Source of the DNA: DASRHD01 sp035485575
Lineage (GTDB): Bacteria; Verrucomicrobiota; Verrucomicrobiia; Opitutales; Opitutaceae
Assembly (NCBI GenBank): GCA_035485575.1
Contig: DATHNW010000024.1
Coordinates: forward strand, 124,001 to 188,000
Length of the DNA: 64,000 nt
Direction: 5' to 3'
Shown: positions 34,444-49,547 of the stretch, piece by piece
Layout of the letters: the number at the start of each line of letters is the position of its first letter
How positions within the stretch are numbered: position 1 is the stretch's first letter
Made by a program: the position numbers and the translations under genes
Notes under the pieces: model-generated
What the model was told of the DNA's origin: nothing
Databases searched by the model: none
What the model saw: only the letters and a program-made list of their open reading frames with translations

Positions 34444-37400
34444 GTGCCGTCGTCCGATTTCGTTCATCTTCACGTCCATTCCGATTACAGCCTGCTCGAC
34501 GGCTGCTGCCGCATCGACCGGCTGATGGACCGCGCCGCCACCCTCGGCATGACGGCCCTTGCCCTCACCGACCACGGCAACCTTTATGGCGCAATCGAGT
34601 TCTACACCGCGGCCAAGGCCCGCAATCTCAAGCCCCTTCTCGGTTGTGAAATCTACCTCACCGATGGCTCGCGTCTTGAAAAAAACGGACGCGCCGAGGA
34701 GGGAAAAAGCTACTATCACATGGGGTTGCTGGCCCGCAACCTCACGGGGTATCAGAATTTGCTCAAGCTCGTGAGCGACGCTCACTTGCGCGGTTTTTAC
34801 TACAAGCCGCGCGCCGATTTCGAGACGCTGGCCAAACACGCCGACGGCCTTATCGGCTTCACCGGTTGCCTCGCCGCGCTCGTGCCGCAGCACCTGTTGC
34901 ACGACCGCTGGGAGGACGCGCGCAAGGCCACCGCGCGCTTCGTGGACATTTTTGGGCGCGAAAACTTCTTCGTCGAAATCCAGGACCACGGCATTCCCGA
35001 GCAGCGCAAGGTCATCCCCGGCCTGCTCAAGCTCGCCGAGGAATTCAGCCTCAAGGTCATCTGCACGAACGACGTCCACTACGTGCGTTCCAACGATGCC
35101 GGGCCGCATGACGCCATGCTCTGCATCCAGACCGGCGCCAAGATCGCGGAGGAGCAGCGCATGCGCTTCGACGGCTCGCAATTCTACCTCAAGTCGCGGG
35201 ACGAGATGCTGCAGCTTTTCGGCGAGGTGCCCGGCGCCCTCACCAACACCCTCGCCGTGGCCGAGATGTGTGATCTCGCGATCCCGTTTCCCAAGGGCAG
35301 TGAGCGCTACCCGAAGTACCCTCTCCCCGTCGAGGTGAAGACCGACCGCAGCGGCTACATCAAGCAGCTCTGCATCGAGGGCCTGCGCACGCGCTACGGC
35401 ATCGACTACGCACGCCGCGCTTTCGCCGGCCCGGTCGAGAACAAAAACCCCGAGATCATCCCCACACTGGTCGAGCGGCTCGACTACGAGCTCAGCATCA
35501 TCGCCAGCACCGGTTTCGTCGATTACTTCCTCGTCGTCTGGGACTTCATCGCGTGGGCAAAAAACCACGGCATCCCCGTCGGCCCCGGCCGCGGCTCCGG
35601 CGCCGGCTGTCTCGTCGCCTACCTGCTCGGCATCACCAATCTCGACCCGCTGCGCTTCAAGCTCCTCTTCGAGCGTTTCCTCAATCCCGAGCGCGTCTCG
35701 CCGCCCGACTTCGACATCGACTTCTGCATGCGCCGCCGCGGCGAGGTCATCGACTACGTGCGGGAAAAATACGGCCGCGATTGCGTGGCCAACATCGTCA
35801 CCTACGGCACGCTCGGCGCCAAGATGGTCATCCGCGACGTCTCGCGCGTCCACGACCTGCCCTACGCCGAGGCCGACCGCCTGGCCAAGATGATCCCCGA
35901 CGAGCTTAACATCACGCTCGAGGACGCGCAGAAAAAATCCGCCGAGCTGCGCGACGAGATCGCCAAGAATCCCGTCGCGAAAAAAATCTTCGACCAAGCG
36001 CTCGTGCTTGAGGGCATGGTGCGCAACACCGGCAAGCACGCCGCCGGCATCATCATCACCGACCGGCCGCTCGACGAGTTCGTGCCGCTCACGCTGCAGG
36101 AGGGCGACGTCACCGTGCAGTACGACATGAACGCCGTCGGCAAGCTCGGCCTGCTCAAGATGGACTTCCTCGGCCTCAAGACGCTCACCGTCATCGCCGA
36201 CGCGGTCGACAACATCCGCCGCACGGTCAACCCGGATTTCGACATCGAGAAAATCCCGCTCGAGGATGCGAAGACCTTCGCCCTGCTCAATTCCGGCCGC
36301 ACCACCGGCGTGTTCCAGCTCGAGTCCGGCGGCATGCAGAACCTCTGCCGACAGATCAACCTCTCCTCCATCGACGAGATTGTGGCGCTCATCGCCCTCT
36401 ACCGCCCCGGCCCGATGGACTGGATTCCCGACTACGTCCGCGGCAAGAAGGACCCGAGCTCGGTCACCTTCCCCCACCCGCTTCTTGAGGACGTCTGCCG
36501 CGAGACTTACGGCGTGATGGTCTATCAGGAGCAGGTCATGGAGGCCGCTAAAATCATCGCCGGCTATACGCTCGGCGGCGCCGACATGCTCCGCCGCGCG
36601 ATGGGTAAAAAGGACGCCGGGGCCATGGCCGAGGAGCGCAGCAAATTTGTCGAGGGCGCGAAAAAGCTCCACGGCCTCGACGAAAAAACCTCCAATGCGA
36701 TTTTTGCCATCCTCGAAAAATTCGCCGGCTACGGCTTCAACAAGTCGCACTCCGCCGCCTACGCCGTGCTTAGCTACCAGACCGGCTACCTGAAGGCAAA
36801 CTACCCGGTGCATTTCATGGCCGCCATGCTCAGCACCGAGCTGGGCAACGCGGAAAAAGTCTCCCACTTCATCGCCGAGTGCAAGGCCATGGGGCTGCAG
36901 GTGCTCGGCCCCGATGCGAACGAAAGCCGCGAAAACTTCACGCCGGTCGGCGACAAGATCCGCTTCGGGCTCGCCGGCATCAAGGGCGTCGGCGAAGCCG
37001 CCGCGCAAAAAATCATCGCCGAGCGCGAGGCCCGCGGTCCCTACCGCGACCACGCCGATTTCCTCCTCCGGGCCGACGCCCGCGCCATCAACAAGCGCGT
37101 GCTCGAAAATCTCGTGGCCACCGGCGCCTTCGACTTCAGCGGCGCCGACCGACCGCAACTCTTCGCGCAGATCGACGACGCCCTCGCCGCCGTCAGCGAG
37201 CTCCAGCGCAAATATCCCGCCCTCCGCAAAGAACCGCCCTCCACCGCCAAAGTCGAGGAACCCGCCGACACCATGCTCTTCGACCTCGGCGCGGCCGACG
37301 CCCAGCCGACGACGCCCCCGCTTGAACAGCTCGTCAAGGAATTCGCCGAACTCCTCCGCCACACACGCCGCGCACCAGCCTCCCTCCTCGTCACGGCTAA

Positions 37401-38187
37401 CGGTCGTCCCGACGACTTGGGCAGCCTTGATCTCGGCGGCGAAGCCCCCCGCGCCGCGGCCAAGGCCAAAGCCGCCCCCGCTGCGCCCGAGCGCAAACTC
37501 ACCGCCGCCACGCGCCTCGCCTTCGAAAAGGAACTGCTCGGCTTCTACATCTCCGGCCACCCGATGGACCTTTACGCCGGGCTGGCCGACGCCATCAACA
37601 CCTGCGCCGAGGACGCCTTGTTGCAGCAGCCCGACCGCACCGAATTCCGCCTCTGCGGCATCGCGGGCAACATCACGAAAAAACTCTCCAAAAAGGACAA
37701 CCGCCCGTGGGCGGCATTCACCCTCGCGACGCTGCGCGCCACCGTGCCGCTCAACATGTTCGCCGACGCCCACGAAAACCACGGCCGCAACCTCGCCGAG
37801 AACGCGCCCGTGCTCGTGCTCGGCAACATCATCCAGGGCAACGACGGCGCGCGCCTTAACATCAAGGAGTGCTACCCGCTCGAACCCGCCGTCACCAGCC
37901 TCGTGAAAAAAGTCGCCTGGCTGCTCCACCCCGCGCATCCGCAACTGACCGACTTCCTCCGCCGGCTGCGCGACGCGGTCAACGCTTCCGCCGGTGACAC
38001 GCGCCTCGACCTCGCCTTCGTGTTCGATGGCCAGGTCGCGCCGCTGGCCGAGGCCTCGCCCGGCCTCACTTGGAAACTCACCGCACAAAGCTTCCAGGAA
38101 CTTCGCGCCCATCCCGCCGTGGCCGGCGTGCAGCTCGAGACAAAAAAGCTCGAACTCAAGCCCGACCGCCGCTGGGGCCGGCGTTAG
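34444..38187 (+). CDS. dnaE: DNA polymerase III subunit alpha
   Basis: The replicative polymerase. The 1247-residue product shows an amino-terminal PHP domain (FVHLHVHSDYSLLDG, ALTDHGNLYG), a palm/fingers region with GPGRGSGAGCLVAYLLG and PPDFDIDFCMRRRG (catalytic Asp-x-Asp), a thumb, a helix-hairpin-helix domain and an OB-fold C-terminus (RLCGIAGNITKK). It is about 70-90 residues longer than typical DnaE1 (about 1160-1180), the extra being an Ala/Pro/Lys-rich linker near residue 960-1020. The GTG at 34444 begins a canonical HLHVHSDYS start; an earlier ATG at 34354 adds 30 non-family residues. Confidence 0.95.
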   Translation: MPSSDFVHLHVHSDYSLLDGCCRIDRLMDRAATLGMTALALTDHGNLYGAIEFYTAAKARNLKPLLGCEIYLTDGSRLEKNGRAEEGKSYYHMGLLARNLTGYQNLLKLVSDAHLRGFYYKPRADFETLAKHADGLIGFTGCLAALVPQHLLHDRWEDARKATARFVDIFGRENFFVEIQDHGIPEQRKVIPGLLKLAEEFSLKVICTNDVHYVRSNDAGPHDAMLCIQTGAKIAEEQRMRFDGSQFYLKSRDEMLQLFGEVPGALTNTLAVAEMCDLAIPFPKGSERYPKYPLPVEVKTDRSGYIKQLCIEGLRTRYGIDYARRAFAGPVENKNPEIIPTLVERLDYELSIIASTGFVDYFLVVWDFIAWAKNHGIPVGPGRGSGAGCLVAYLLGITNLDPLRFKLLFERFLNPERVSPPDFDIDFCMRRRGEVIDYVREKYGRDCVANIVTYGTLGAKMVIRDVSRVHDLPYAEADRLAKMIPDELNITLEDAQKKSAELRDEIAKNPVAKKIFDQALVLEGMVRNTGKHAAGIIITDRPLDEFVPLTLQEGDVTVQYDMNAVGKLGLLKMDFLGLKTLTVIADAVDNIRRTVNPDFDIEKIPLEDAKTFALLNSGRTTGVFQLESGGMQNLCRQINLSSIDEIVALIALYRPGPMDWIPDYVRGKKDPSSVTFPHPLLEDVCRETYGVMVYQEQVMEAAKIIAGYTLGGADMLRRAMGKKDAGAMAEERSKFVEGAKKLHGLDEKTSNAIFAILEKFAGYGFNKSHSAAYAVLSYQTGYLKANYPVHFMAAMLSTELGNAEKVSHFIAECKAMGLQVLGPDANESRENFTPVGDKIRFGLAGIKGVGEAAAQKIIAEREARGPYRDHADFLLRADARAINKRVLENLVATGAFDFSGADRPQLFAQIDDALAAVSELQRKYPALRKEPPSTAKVEEPADTMLFDLGAADAQPTTPPLEQLVKEFAELLRHTRRAPASLLVTANGRPDDLGSLDLGGEAPRAAAKAKAAPAAPERKLTAATRLAFEKELLGFYISGHPMDLYAGLADAINTCAEDALLQQPDRTEFRLCGIAGNITKKLSKKDNRPWAAFTLATLRATVPLNMFADAHENHGRNLAENAPVLVLGNIIQGNDGARLNIKECYPLEPAVTSLVKKVAWLLHPAHPQLTDFLRRLRDAVNASAGDTRLDLAFVFDGQVAPLAEASPGLTWKLTAQSFQELRAHPAVAGVQLETKKLELKPDRRWGRR

Positions 38188-38228
38188 GCGGGGAGCCTGA
38201 TCCTGCCGTCCGCCTGTCTCATTTTGCG

Positions 38229-38993
38229 GTGAAACAAATCTCCTCCGACACCGTTCGCGCCGACTTCAACGATGCGCTGGCGGTCGTGCACTACACCCGC
38301 GCCGCCCATTTCCTCGGGCTGTGGGAATCCGAACGGGTGCTCATCGAGCGTTTCTTTCCCGAACGCTCCGTTCCGCTGATCGAGGCCGGCTGCGGCGCCG
38401 GCCGGGCAACGCTGGGCCTGTGGAACTTGGGCTACCGCCACCTCACCGCCTTCGACTTCGCCGAAGAACTGCTCGGGCAGGCGCGCAGCCTCGCCACCGA
38501 ATGCGGTGCGCACGAAATCATTTTCCTGCAGGCCGACGCCACACGTCTTTCCTCCCTCCCGGCCGGACCAGCCGGCGGCTTCGCCGGCGCGCTTTTCCTT
38601 TTCAACGGCCTGATGCAGATTCCCGGCCGTGAAAACCGCCGGGCGGCGCTGCGCGAGCTGCACGGCGTTTGCCGGCCGGGCGCACCGCTGCTTTTCACCA
38701 CCCATGACCGCGACGGTTCGGCCGCTGAGCAGGTCCTCTGGCGGCTGGAAGCGGAGCGATGGAAACAGGGAAAACAGGATGCGCGCCTGGTCGAATTCGG
38801 CGACCGCTACTTCGAGGATGAGGCCGGCCGCACCTTCATGCACCTCCCGGAACGGGCCGAAATCCTGGCCGATCTCGCCGCCACCGGATGGCGGCACGAG
38901 TTTGACGCGATGCGCCGGGAAATCGCCCGTGAGTCGCGCGCCGTGCGCGATTTTTCCGACGAGTGCCGCTTCTGGGCTGCGCACAAGGACTGA
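38229..38993 (+). CDS. Class I SAM-dependent methyltransferase
   Basis: The 254-residue product has the SAM motif I LIEAGCGAGRATLGLW (about 45-60), then LTAFDFAEELLGQA, QADATRL and LFLFNGLMQIP, the standard seven-stranded order. The substrate domain beyond residue 180 is helical and I do not recognise it. Related proteins methylate small molecules, lipids or quinones. The GTG at 38229 is the first start that gives a sensible N-terminus. It follows dnaE by 41 bases and may be co-transcribed. Confidence 0.8.
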   Translation: MKQISSDTVRADFNDALAVVHYTRAAHFLGLWESERVLIERFFPERSVPLIEAGCGAGRATLGLWNLGYRHLTAFDFAEELLGQARSLATECGAHEIIFLQADATRLSSLPAGPAGGFAGALFLFNGLMQIPGRENRRAALRELHGVCRPGAPLLFTTHDRDGSAAEQVLWRLEAERWKQGKQDARLVEFGDRYFEDEAGRTFMHLPERAEILADLAATGWRHEFDAMRREIARESRAVRDFSDECRFWAAHKD

Positions 38994-39084
38994 CCGGAGG
39001 CTGTCCCAGGCCCAGTCTCTTTCCTCCCCTGCCACCGACCAAGGCTTGCCGGATGGCCCGGGCTGTCGTAGTTTGCAAAGTTCG

Positions 39085-39930
39085 ATGTTGTCCGTTCTCA
39101 CCGACCGCCAGTGGTTGTGGATCGCCGCGGGGTTTTACCTTGCGGGATTTGTGTTGGGCACGCGGGCGGTGCTGCGCGAACGCCGGCACCCGCGCGTGGC
39201 CATGTACGGGGTCATCGCCGCGGGCTACGCGCTGCAGACCCTCGGCTTGTGGTTGCGCGGCCAGGCGACGCACGGTTGCCCGCTGGGTAATACCTTCGAG
39301 ATCTTCCAGTTCACCGCCTGGTCGGCCACCACCCTGTTCCTCGTCGTCGGCGCGACGTTCCGCCTGAGCCTGCTCGGCTACTTCACCTCGACCCTGATGG
39401 CCGCGCTCACACTGGTATCGCTGGCGATCCCATCCTGGGACGCGACCCGGCGGGCCAATATCTTCGGCGGCAATCCCTGGCTCGAGCTGCACGCGGCGCT
39501 GGCGTTGTTCGCCTACGGCGTGTTTGCGCTGCTCGCGCTCACCTCGCTGATGTATCTGTTCCGCAACTATTCGCTGCGCAGCAAACACCTCGGCGGCTGG
39601 TTTTCCTTCCTGCCGTCGATCATCGACCTCGACCACATCTGCCTGCGCCTGCTCATCACCGGCGTCGGGCTGCTCACCGCCTCTCTGGCCGTCGGCTCGG
39701 TGTGGTGGCTGCGCGCGCCTCCCGGCAGCGTCCACGCCGTGCTGGCGACTGTCGCCGTGTGGCTGGCCTACGCGGTCGCGCTCGGATCACGGCTGCGGGG
39801 CAGGCTCATCGCCCAGCGCTTCGCCTGGATATGCGTGGCGCTCTTTGCTGCGGCGCTCATTTCCCTTGAAACGGTGGACCACGACCGGCGCCCTGCGCCG
39901 GCCAACCAGGCGGTTTCCCTCCAGCCATGA
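39085..39930 (+). CDS. ccsA: Cytochrome c biogenesis protein CcsA/HemX-like
   Basis: A 281-residue polytopic inner-membrane protein with seven or eight helices. It contains a conserved His in PWLELHAALALFAYG and IDLDHICLRLLITG, and a ligand-like LGLWLRGQATHGCPLGNTFE loop, as in CcsA/CcmC-type haem handling proteins. CcsA exports haem and helps attach it to c-type cytochromes, while HemX-type homologues regulate glutamyl-tRNA reductase levels. The next gene is hemA, overlapping by four bases, so both roles fit. Confidence 0.88.
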   Translation: MLSVLTDRQWLWIAAGFYLAGFVLGTRAVLRERRHPRVAMYGVIAAGYALQTLGLWLRGQATHGCPLGNTFEIFQFTAWSATTLFLVVGATFRLSLLGYFTSTLMAALTLVSLAIPSWDATRRANIFGGNPWLELHAALALFAYGVFALLALTSLMYLFRNYSLRSKHLGGWFSFLPSIIDLDHICLRLLITGVGLLTASLAVGSVWWLRAPPGSVHAVLATVAVWLAYAVALGSRLRGRLIAQRFAWICVALFAAALISLETVDHDRRPAPANQAVSLQP

Positions 39931-41011
39931 GCATCACCGGCGGTTTTTTCCACCTCGGTGCGTCGCACCACACCGCGCCGCTCGCGTTGCGCGAGAAACT
40001 GGCGCTCACCCCCGAAAAAACCGCCGCACTCGGCGCGCGCATCGGCGCGTTGAGCGGCCTGCGGGAATGGGCCGTGCTGAGCACCTGCAACCGGGTCGAG
40101 TTTTACGGCGTGGCCGAGTCGTCCGCCGCCATCGACTGCCTGCGGGCGGAGTTCTGCGCCCTGCTGGAATGCCCGTCGGCGGAATTGAACGCGGCGATCC
40201 GGCAGACGTCAGGTCTCGATGCGCTCCGCCACCTGCTCGGCGTCGCCTCCGGCCTTGACTCGCAGATGCTCGGCGAGACGGAAATTTTCGGCCAGGTGAA
40301 GGAGGCCTACGCCCAGGCCCAGCACCGCGGCACGACCGGGCCGGTGCTCAACCGGATTTTTCAAAAGACATTCCAGACCGCAAAGCTGGTGCGCACGCAC
40401 ACGGCCATCACCGAGGGCCAGGTGAGCGTGGCCAACGTGGCGGTGGACCTCGCGCTGAAAATCTTCGGCGAGCTGCGCGCCGCGCGGGTGCTTCTGCTCG
40501 GCGCGGGCGAGATCGGCGAGAAGACCGCGCGGGCGTTCCAAAGCCGCGGCGCGGAGGCGCTCACGGTCGCGAGCCGGCGGCTGGAACGCGCGATGGAGCT
40601 GGCGCAGGCCCTGGCCGCGTCGGCGCTGCCGTTCGAACACGCGCCCGGACGGCTGGCGGAATTCGACATCGTCGTCTGCGCCACGGCCGCGCCCGGCGTG
40701 GTGCTGGCACCCGAGGCCGTGGCCGCGACGATGCGGCGGCGGCCGGCCCGGCCGTTGTTTTTCATCGACCTGGCGCTGCCGCGCGATGTCGATCCGGCCG
40801 TGGCCGGGCTGCCCAATGTGTTTCTCTACAACCTCGACGACCTGGCAAAGATCGCCGAGGAAAACCGCACGGCCCGCGCGGCGGAGGTGGCGCGGGCGCA
40901 GGCACTCGTCGCGGAAAGGGCCGGCGCGCTCTGGCGTCGGATGGAGCCGTTGTGCGGCGGCGCACCTGCCGGCGGCACACGCTGGACGGAAGCCGCCCGC
41001 CACCCCGCGGG

Positions 41012-41015
<4 letters not shown>
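39927..41015 (+). CDS. hemA: Glutamyl-tRNA reductase, short form
   Basis: Reduces glutamyl-tRNA to glutamate-1-semialdehyde, the first step of C5 haem synthesis. The 362 residues contain the catalytic Cys in VLSTCNRVEFYG, SGLDSQMLGETEIFGQVKEA, and the NADPH-binding VLLLGAGEIGEKTARAF. After the spinal helix (about 305-345) it ends in a Gly/Ala/Arg-rich tail, so the approximately 80-residue C-terminal dimerisation domain of the usual 410-440-residue enzyme is absent. There is no room for a missing 3' part: the next gene on the other strand ends within its last codon. Confidence 0.93.
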
Positions 41016-45244
<4,229 letters not shown>

Positions 45245-45350
45245 CGAATGGGTAATGTCCCTTACATATCGGCACGAGACATCCTTGGATTAACGGACGA
45301 ATGGCCATAGGCTCAAAGGAAATCCACCTACACAGGGTAATCACCCTAAC

Positions 45351-46499
45351 TCAATCGCCAACCAACTGTCGCAAGAGCCAGTCCGCCGCGGTGCCATTGG
45401 CCGGCTGCCGCAAAATTTCATGCAGACGCGCCGCCTGCGCCACGGTCTTCTCACGGCGCGCTGCATCGCGCACGCAGGCCGCAAGTTCGCGTGAAAGGTT
45501 TTCCGGCGTCGCCGCGCCCTGGATGAACTCCGGATACATCGGCTCGCCAAGGAGCAGGTTCGCGATGCCCAGGTACGGCACGCTCACCAGCGCGCGGCCG
45601 AGCAGGTAGGTGAGCGGATTCGCGCGATATACGATCGCTCCCGGAATGCCGGCAAGCGCACAGTGCATCGACATCGTGCCGCTGCTCGTCAGCACGGCCG
45701 ACGCCGCAACCGGCGGCCCGGCGGGCTGCAGGCGCACATTTTCCGGCGGGCATGCCGCGCGGAGCACCTCGGCGATCTCCTCGCTGGGATAAATCACCAC
45801 CGCCTCGCGCGCGCCGAAGGCGCGAAAGCCCGCAAGCATCTGCGGGAAAATCCGTGCCACCGCCTGCCGCCGGCTGCCCGGCAGCAGCAGGACCGGGCCG
45901 CCCGCGTCGTGGCGCACGGGCGCCGCATAACCATCGGCCACAAACGGATGGCCGACGAATTCGACCGGCAGGTTGGTATCGGCATAGCTCCGCACCTCGA
46001 ACGGAAAAATCACCGCCAGGGCGTCGAGGTGTTTCGCCATCGCGAACCGCCGCCGCGGCTTCCACGCCCAGATTTGCGGCGAGATGTAATAGAGCGTTCG
46101 AATCTTTCCTCCACCCTTCGCGCTCAGCCCGCGCGCGTGGAGCGCCGCCGCGAGGCGCAGGTTGAAACCGGGATAGTCGATGAAGCACACCGCCGCCGGC
46201 CGGTGTTCGGCGATCCAGCGCAGCGTCTCATGGAACAGCGCGCTGAAGAACGAATAATTTTTCAACACTTCGACGATGCCGACGACCGATGATGCGGTCA
46301 GGTCGTACAACAGCTGGGCCCCGGCCGCGGCCAGCTCCGGCCCGCCGAGCGCGGCCACGCGCAGCCCGGCCTTCTGCGCGAGCGCGCCGCGCAGCATGGC
46401 CGCCGCATGCTGGTCGCCGGAATGCTCGCCGGCGATGATGAGCAGATCCACGCCGCCGTCGCGCGGCGGCGGCAGGCGGAAAGGCGGCGCAGTACTCAT
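45351..46499 (-). CDS. lpxB: Lipid-A-disaccharide synthase
   Basis: Joins UDP-2,3-diacylglucosamine and lipid X to make the lipid A disaccharide, a GT-B enzyme at the inner membrane. The 382 residues include DLLIIAGEHSGDQHA (amino-terminal GEHSGD), CFIDYPGFNLRLA, YYISPQIWAWKPRR and SSGTMSMHCALAGIPGAIVYR, all LpxB hallmarks. The ATG at 46499 (MSTAPPFRLPPPRDGG) is the sensible start; the in-frame residues above are not family-like. Lipid A synthesis shows the organism makes LPS-type outer-membrane lipid. Confidence 0.94.
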   Translation of the reverse strand: MSTAPPFRLPPPRDGGVDLLIIAGEHSGDQHAAAMLRGALAQKAGLRVAALGGPELAAAGAQLLYDLTASSVVGIVEVLKNYSFFSALFHETLRWIAEHRPAAVCFIDYPGFNLRLAAALHARGLSAKGGGKIRTLYYISPQIWAWKPRRRFAMAKHLDALAVIFPFEVRSYADTNLPVEFVGHPFVADGYAAPVRHDAGGPVLLLPGSRRQAVARIFPQMLAGFRAFGAREAVVIYPSEEIAEVLRAACPPENVRLQPAGPPVAASAVLTSSGTMSMHCALAGIPGAIVYRANPLTYLLGRALVSVPYLGIANLLLGEPMYPEFIQGAATPENLSRELAACVRDAARREKTVAQAARLHEILRQPANGTAADWLLRQLVGD

Positions 46500-46575
46500 A
46501 ATTGATGAATGGCGGCAAAAGGCACGGAAGGCGCAATGGATTTTGTGCGCATTCTGTACCTTTTGCGGCCAGTTT

Positions 46576-47551
46576 TCATTTCTTCGCCGTCCGGATTTGA
46601 TCCGTGATCGTGATGGCGACCTCGAGCGCGCTCTTGCCGAGCGCGGCGCCGACCTTGGGCTGCCGGGCTTTTGCCACGCTTTCGACGAAATGCGCCAGCT
46701 CAAGCGCGAGCGGCTCGCCCTTCTCGATCGGAATCTGGTGCACGGGCACCGAGCTGTAATCGCCCGCCTTGGCCAGGCCGACCTTCATTTTCAGGCCGTA
46801 GACCATGATGTCGCTCTTCTTGATGAGGTGGCCGCCCTGGTTCATGAAATCGAGCGAGAGATAGGCGTTGTCCTGGAAAATACGGATCTCGCGCGCTTTT
46901 TTCATGCTCAGCCGGCTCGCGCTCAGGTTGGCCACGCAGCCGTTCGCGAATTGCAGGCGCGCGTTGGCGATGTCCTCGGTCTTCGAGAGGACATTGATGC
47001 CGACGCTGTCGATGCGTTCGAGCGGCGACTTCACCAGCGCGAGCACGATGCCGATGTCGTGGATCATCAGGTCCAGCACCACGCCGACCTCGGTGCCGCG
47101 TGTCTGGTAGGGCGCGAGACGCTCGGCCGTGATGTAACGCGGGCGATCGGCCTCTTTTTCGAGGAACTCCATCACCGGGTTGAAATGCTCGACGTGGCCG
47201 ACCTGTACGAGGCAGTGGTGCTTCTGGGCGGCGGCCAGCACCTGCTCCGCTTCCTCCAGCGAGGCGCAGAGCGGCTTTTCAATCAGCAAATGACAGCCCT
47301 GGGCCAGCAGCGGCAGCGCCACCTCGGCATGCAGATCGGTGGGCACGACGACCGACACCGCGTCGCAGGCCTCGCCGAGCTCCTCGAGCGTGGCGAAGCG
47401 GCGGCAGCTGTGCTTCGCGCAAATTTCCTTCGCGCGCGCGTCGTTGGTCTCGAAGATGCCGGCCAGTTCCGCCCCGGGCAGCGCCGCGTAGATGCGCGCA
47501 TGGTGCTGGCCGAGCGAGCCGACGCCGGCGACGCCGCATTTTATTTTTTGG

Positions 47552-47559
<8 letters not shown>
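46576..47559 (-). CDS. Gfo/Idh/MocA family oxidoreductase
   Basis: The 327-residue protein begins MPSQKIKCGVAGVGSLGQHH, a Rossmann GxGxxG NAD-binding motif, then HLLIEKPLCASLEEAEQ (catalytic-loop EKP) and a C-terminal alpha/beta domain. It is placed between lpxB and lolD on one strand, a context seen for oxidoreductases of sugar nucleotides in lipid A biosynthesis (for example GnnA, which oxidises UDP-GlcNAc at C3). The substrate is inferred from context only; a GnnB-type aminotransferase is not seen. Start at 47559, eight bases into the ABC gene, is preferred over 47610. Confidence 0.8.
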
Positions 47560-48206
<647 letters not shown>

Positions 48207-48214
<8 letters not shown>

Positions 48215-49436
48215 TGCGCAACGCCTCCACGGGTTTGAGCCGTGCCGCCCGCCACGCAGGCAGCAGGCCGGCCAGCGTCGAGATGACGATGGTCAGCACG
48301 ATGATTTTTGTGATGTCGCCGGACGAGACGTGGGACGGCAACTCGCTGAAGTTGTAAAATCGCCGCATCACTTCCTGCCGCTGCGTGATGCGCGTGAGCC
48401 AGAGCACCACGCCGTTGCGAAAAAACAGCGCAGTGGATCCCAGCGCGAGCCCGAGCAAAGTGCCGAACACGCCGATGAGCAGGCCTTGCGCGCAGAAGCA
48501 CGCCGCCACCTGCCGCGGCTCGCCGCCGAGCGCCCCGAGCAGGCCGATCTCGCGGGTCTTGCGCACCACCGAGATGAGCAGGGAGCTCGTGACCGAGAAC
48601 GCCGCCACGACGACGATGAAAAGCAGCAGGAAGAAAATCATGTTCTTCTCCAGCCGCAGCACCCAGAGAAAATCGCTGAACGTGTCCTCCCACGAAAACG
48701 CGCGCACGCCGTCCGGCAGCGCGGCGTTGAGACGCTCCGCCGCCTCGTCCTCGTTCACGCCCGGCTGCAGACGGACGTTGATGCCGTGCACACCCGCGCC
48801 GAGCCCGTAAAGCTCCTGCGCGAGGCGCAGCGTGCAATAGACCGTGCTGCTGTCGAGCTGCTGGTGTCCGATCTCAAGGACGCCGACCACGCGCACCTGC
48901 CGCGGAAGAAACACCTCGTCGCTCTTGAGTTTCTCGATCATGAGCGGCGAATAAACCTCGATCGTGTCGCCCATCGCCACGCCGAGGCTGCTGGCCAGTT
49001 CCGAGCTGAGAATGACCGAATCGTCGTCAAGGTCGTCGAGCGAGCCGGCGCGCACGTAGTTGCTGAGGTGAACGACGTTTTCCACCGTGGCCAGGTCGAG
49101 GCCGCGCATGGCGGGAAACGCCGGCTTGCCGCGGTACTGGATCATGAGCACGCCGCTCGCCGTGGGCGTGGCCGCGGCCACGCCAGGCACTGCGGTGATT
49201 TTTTTGATCAGCGCGGGATAATTCTCGATGAAGCCGCTGGCCTTGACCTGCACCTCCCCCTCGGTGCCGACGATCATCTGGCGGATTTCATAACCAAACC
49301 CGCCCATCACGCTCGTCACGACGACGAGCAGCGCCACGCCGAGCGCCACGCCCAGGACCGAGATGAACGTGAAGAAAGGAAACCGCCGCCCGGTCGGGAA
49401 AAGCTGCTTGAGGGCAAGGTAAAGATACCAGGGCAT
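48207..49436 (-). CDS. Lipoprotein-release-type ABC permease (LolC/E-like)
   Basis: The 409-residue protein has an amino-terminal helix in ALKQLFPTGRRFPFFTFISV (the LolC/E opening, FxSxxGVxLGVxxLVVV), a large periplasmic domain (about 50-270), and three carboxy-terminal helices (about 275-400) with IVVVAAFSVTSSLLISVV. This is the four-helix type VII ABC permease topology. A single subunit is present, so it likely works as a homodimer. It shares an operon with the ATPase. Confidence 0.85.
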
Positions 49437-49451
49437 CAGTGGCTTATTTGG

Positions 49452-49540
49452 AACACAGAGGGCACAGAGGTAAAGTGAGGACGCAGAGGAGAAATCGAGG
49501 GAAAACCTCTGCGCTCTCTGTCATCCTCTGCGGCCTCCAC
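49452..49540. repeat. Imperfect palindromic repeat of CRCAGAGG units
   Basis: Between lysS and the permease, the plus strand contains CACAGAGG, CACAGAGG and CGCAGAGG at 49454-49489, then a 16-base spacer, and the reverse-complement forms CCTCTGCG and CCTCTGCG at 49506-49532. The inner 8-bp arms pair perfectly (49482-49489 with 49506-49513). Its regular CRCAGAGG spacing and lack of a gene mark it as a dispersed palindromic repeat, which could also act as an mRNA hairpin after lysS. Confidence 0.6.
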
Positions 49541-49547
49541 GTTCCCA

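Noticed and set aside
34351..38112. 1253-residue open frame on the minus strand across dnaE
   Set aside because: It is antisense to a complete, motif-rich dnaE. High GC with strong third-position G/C keeps one antisense frame free of stops, and its translation is an acidic/Val/Gly/His-rich sequence with no domain.
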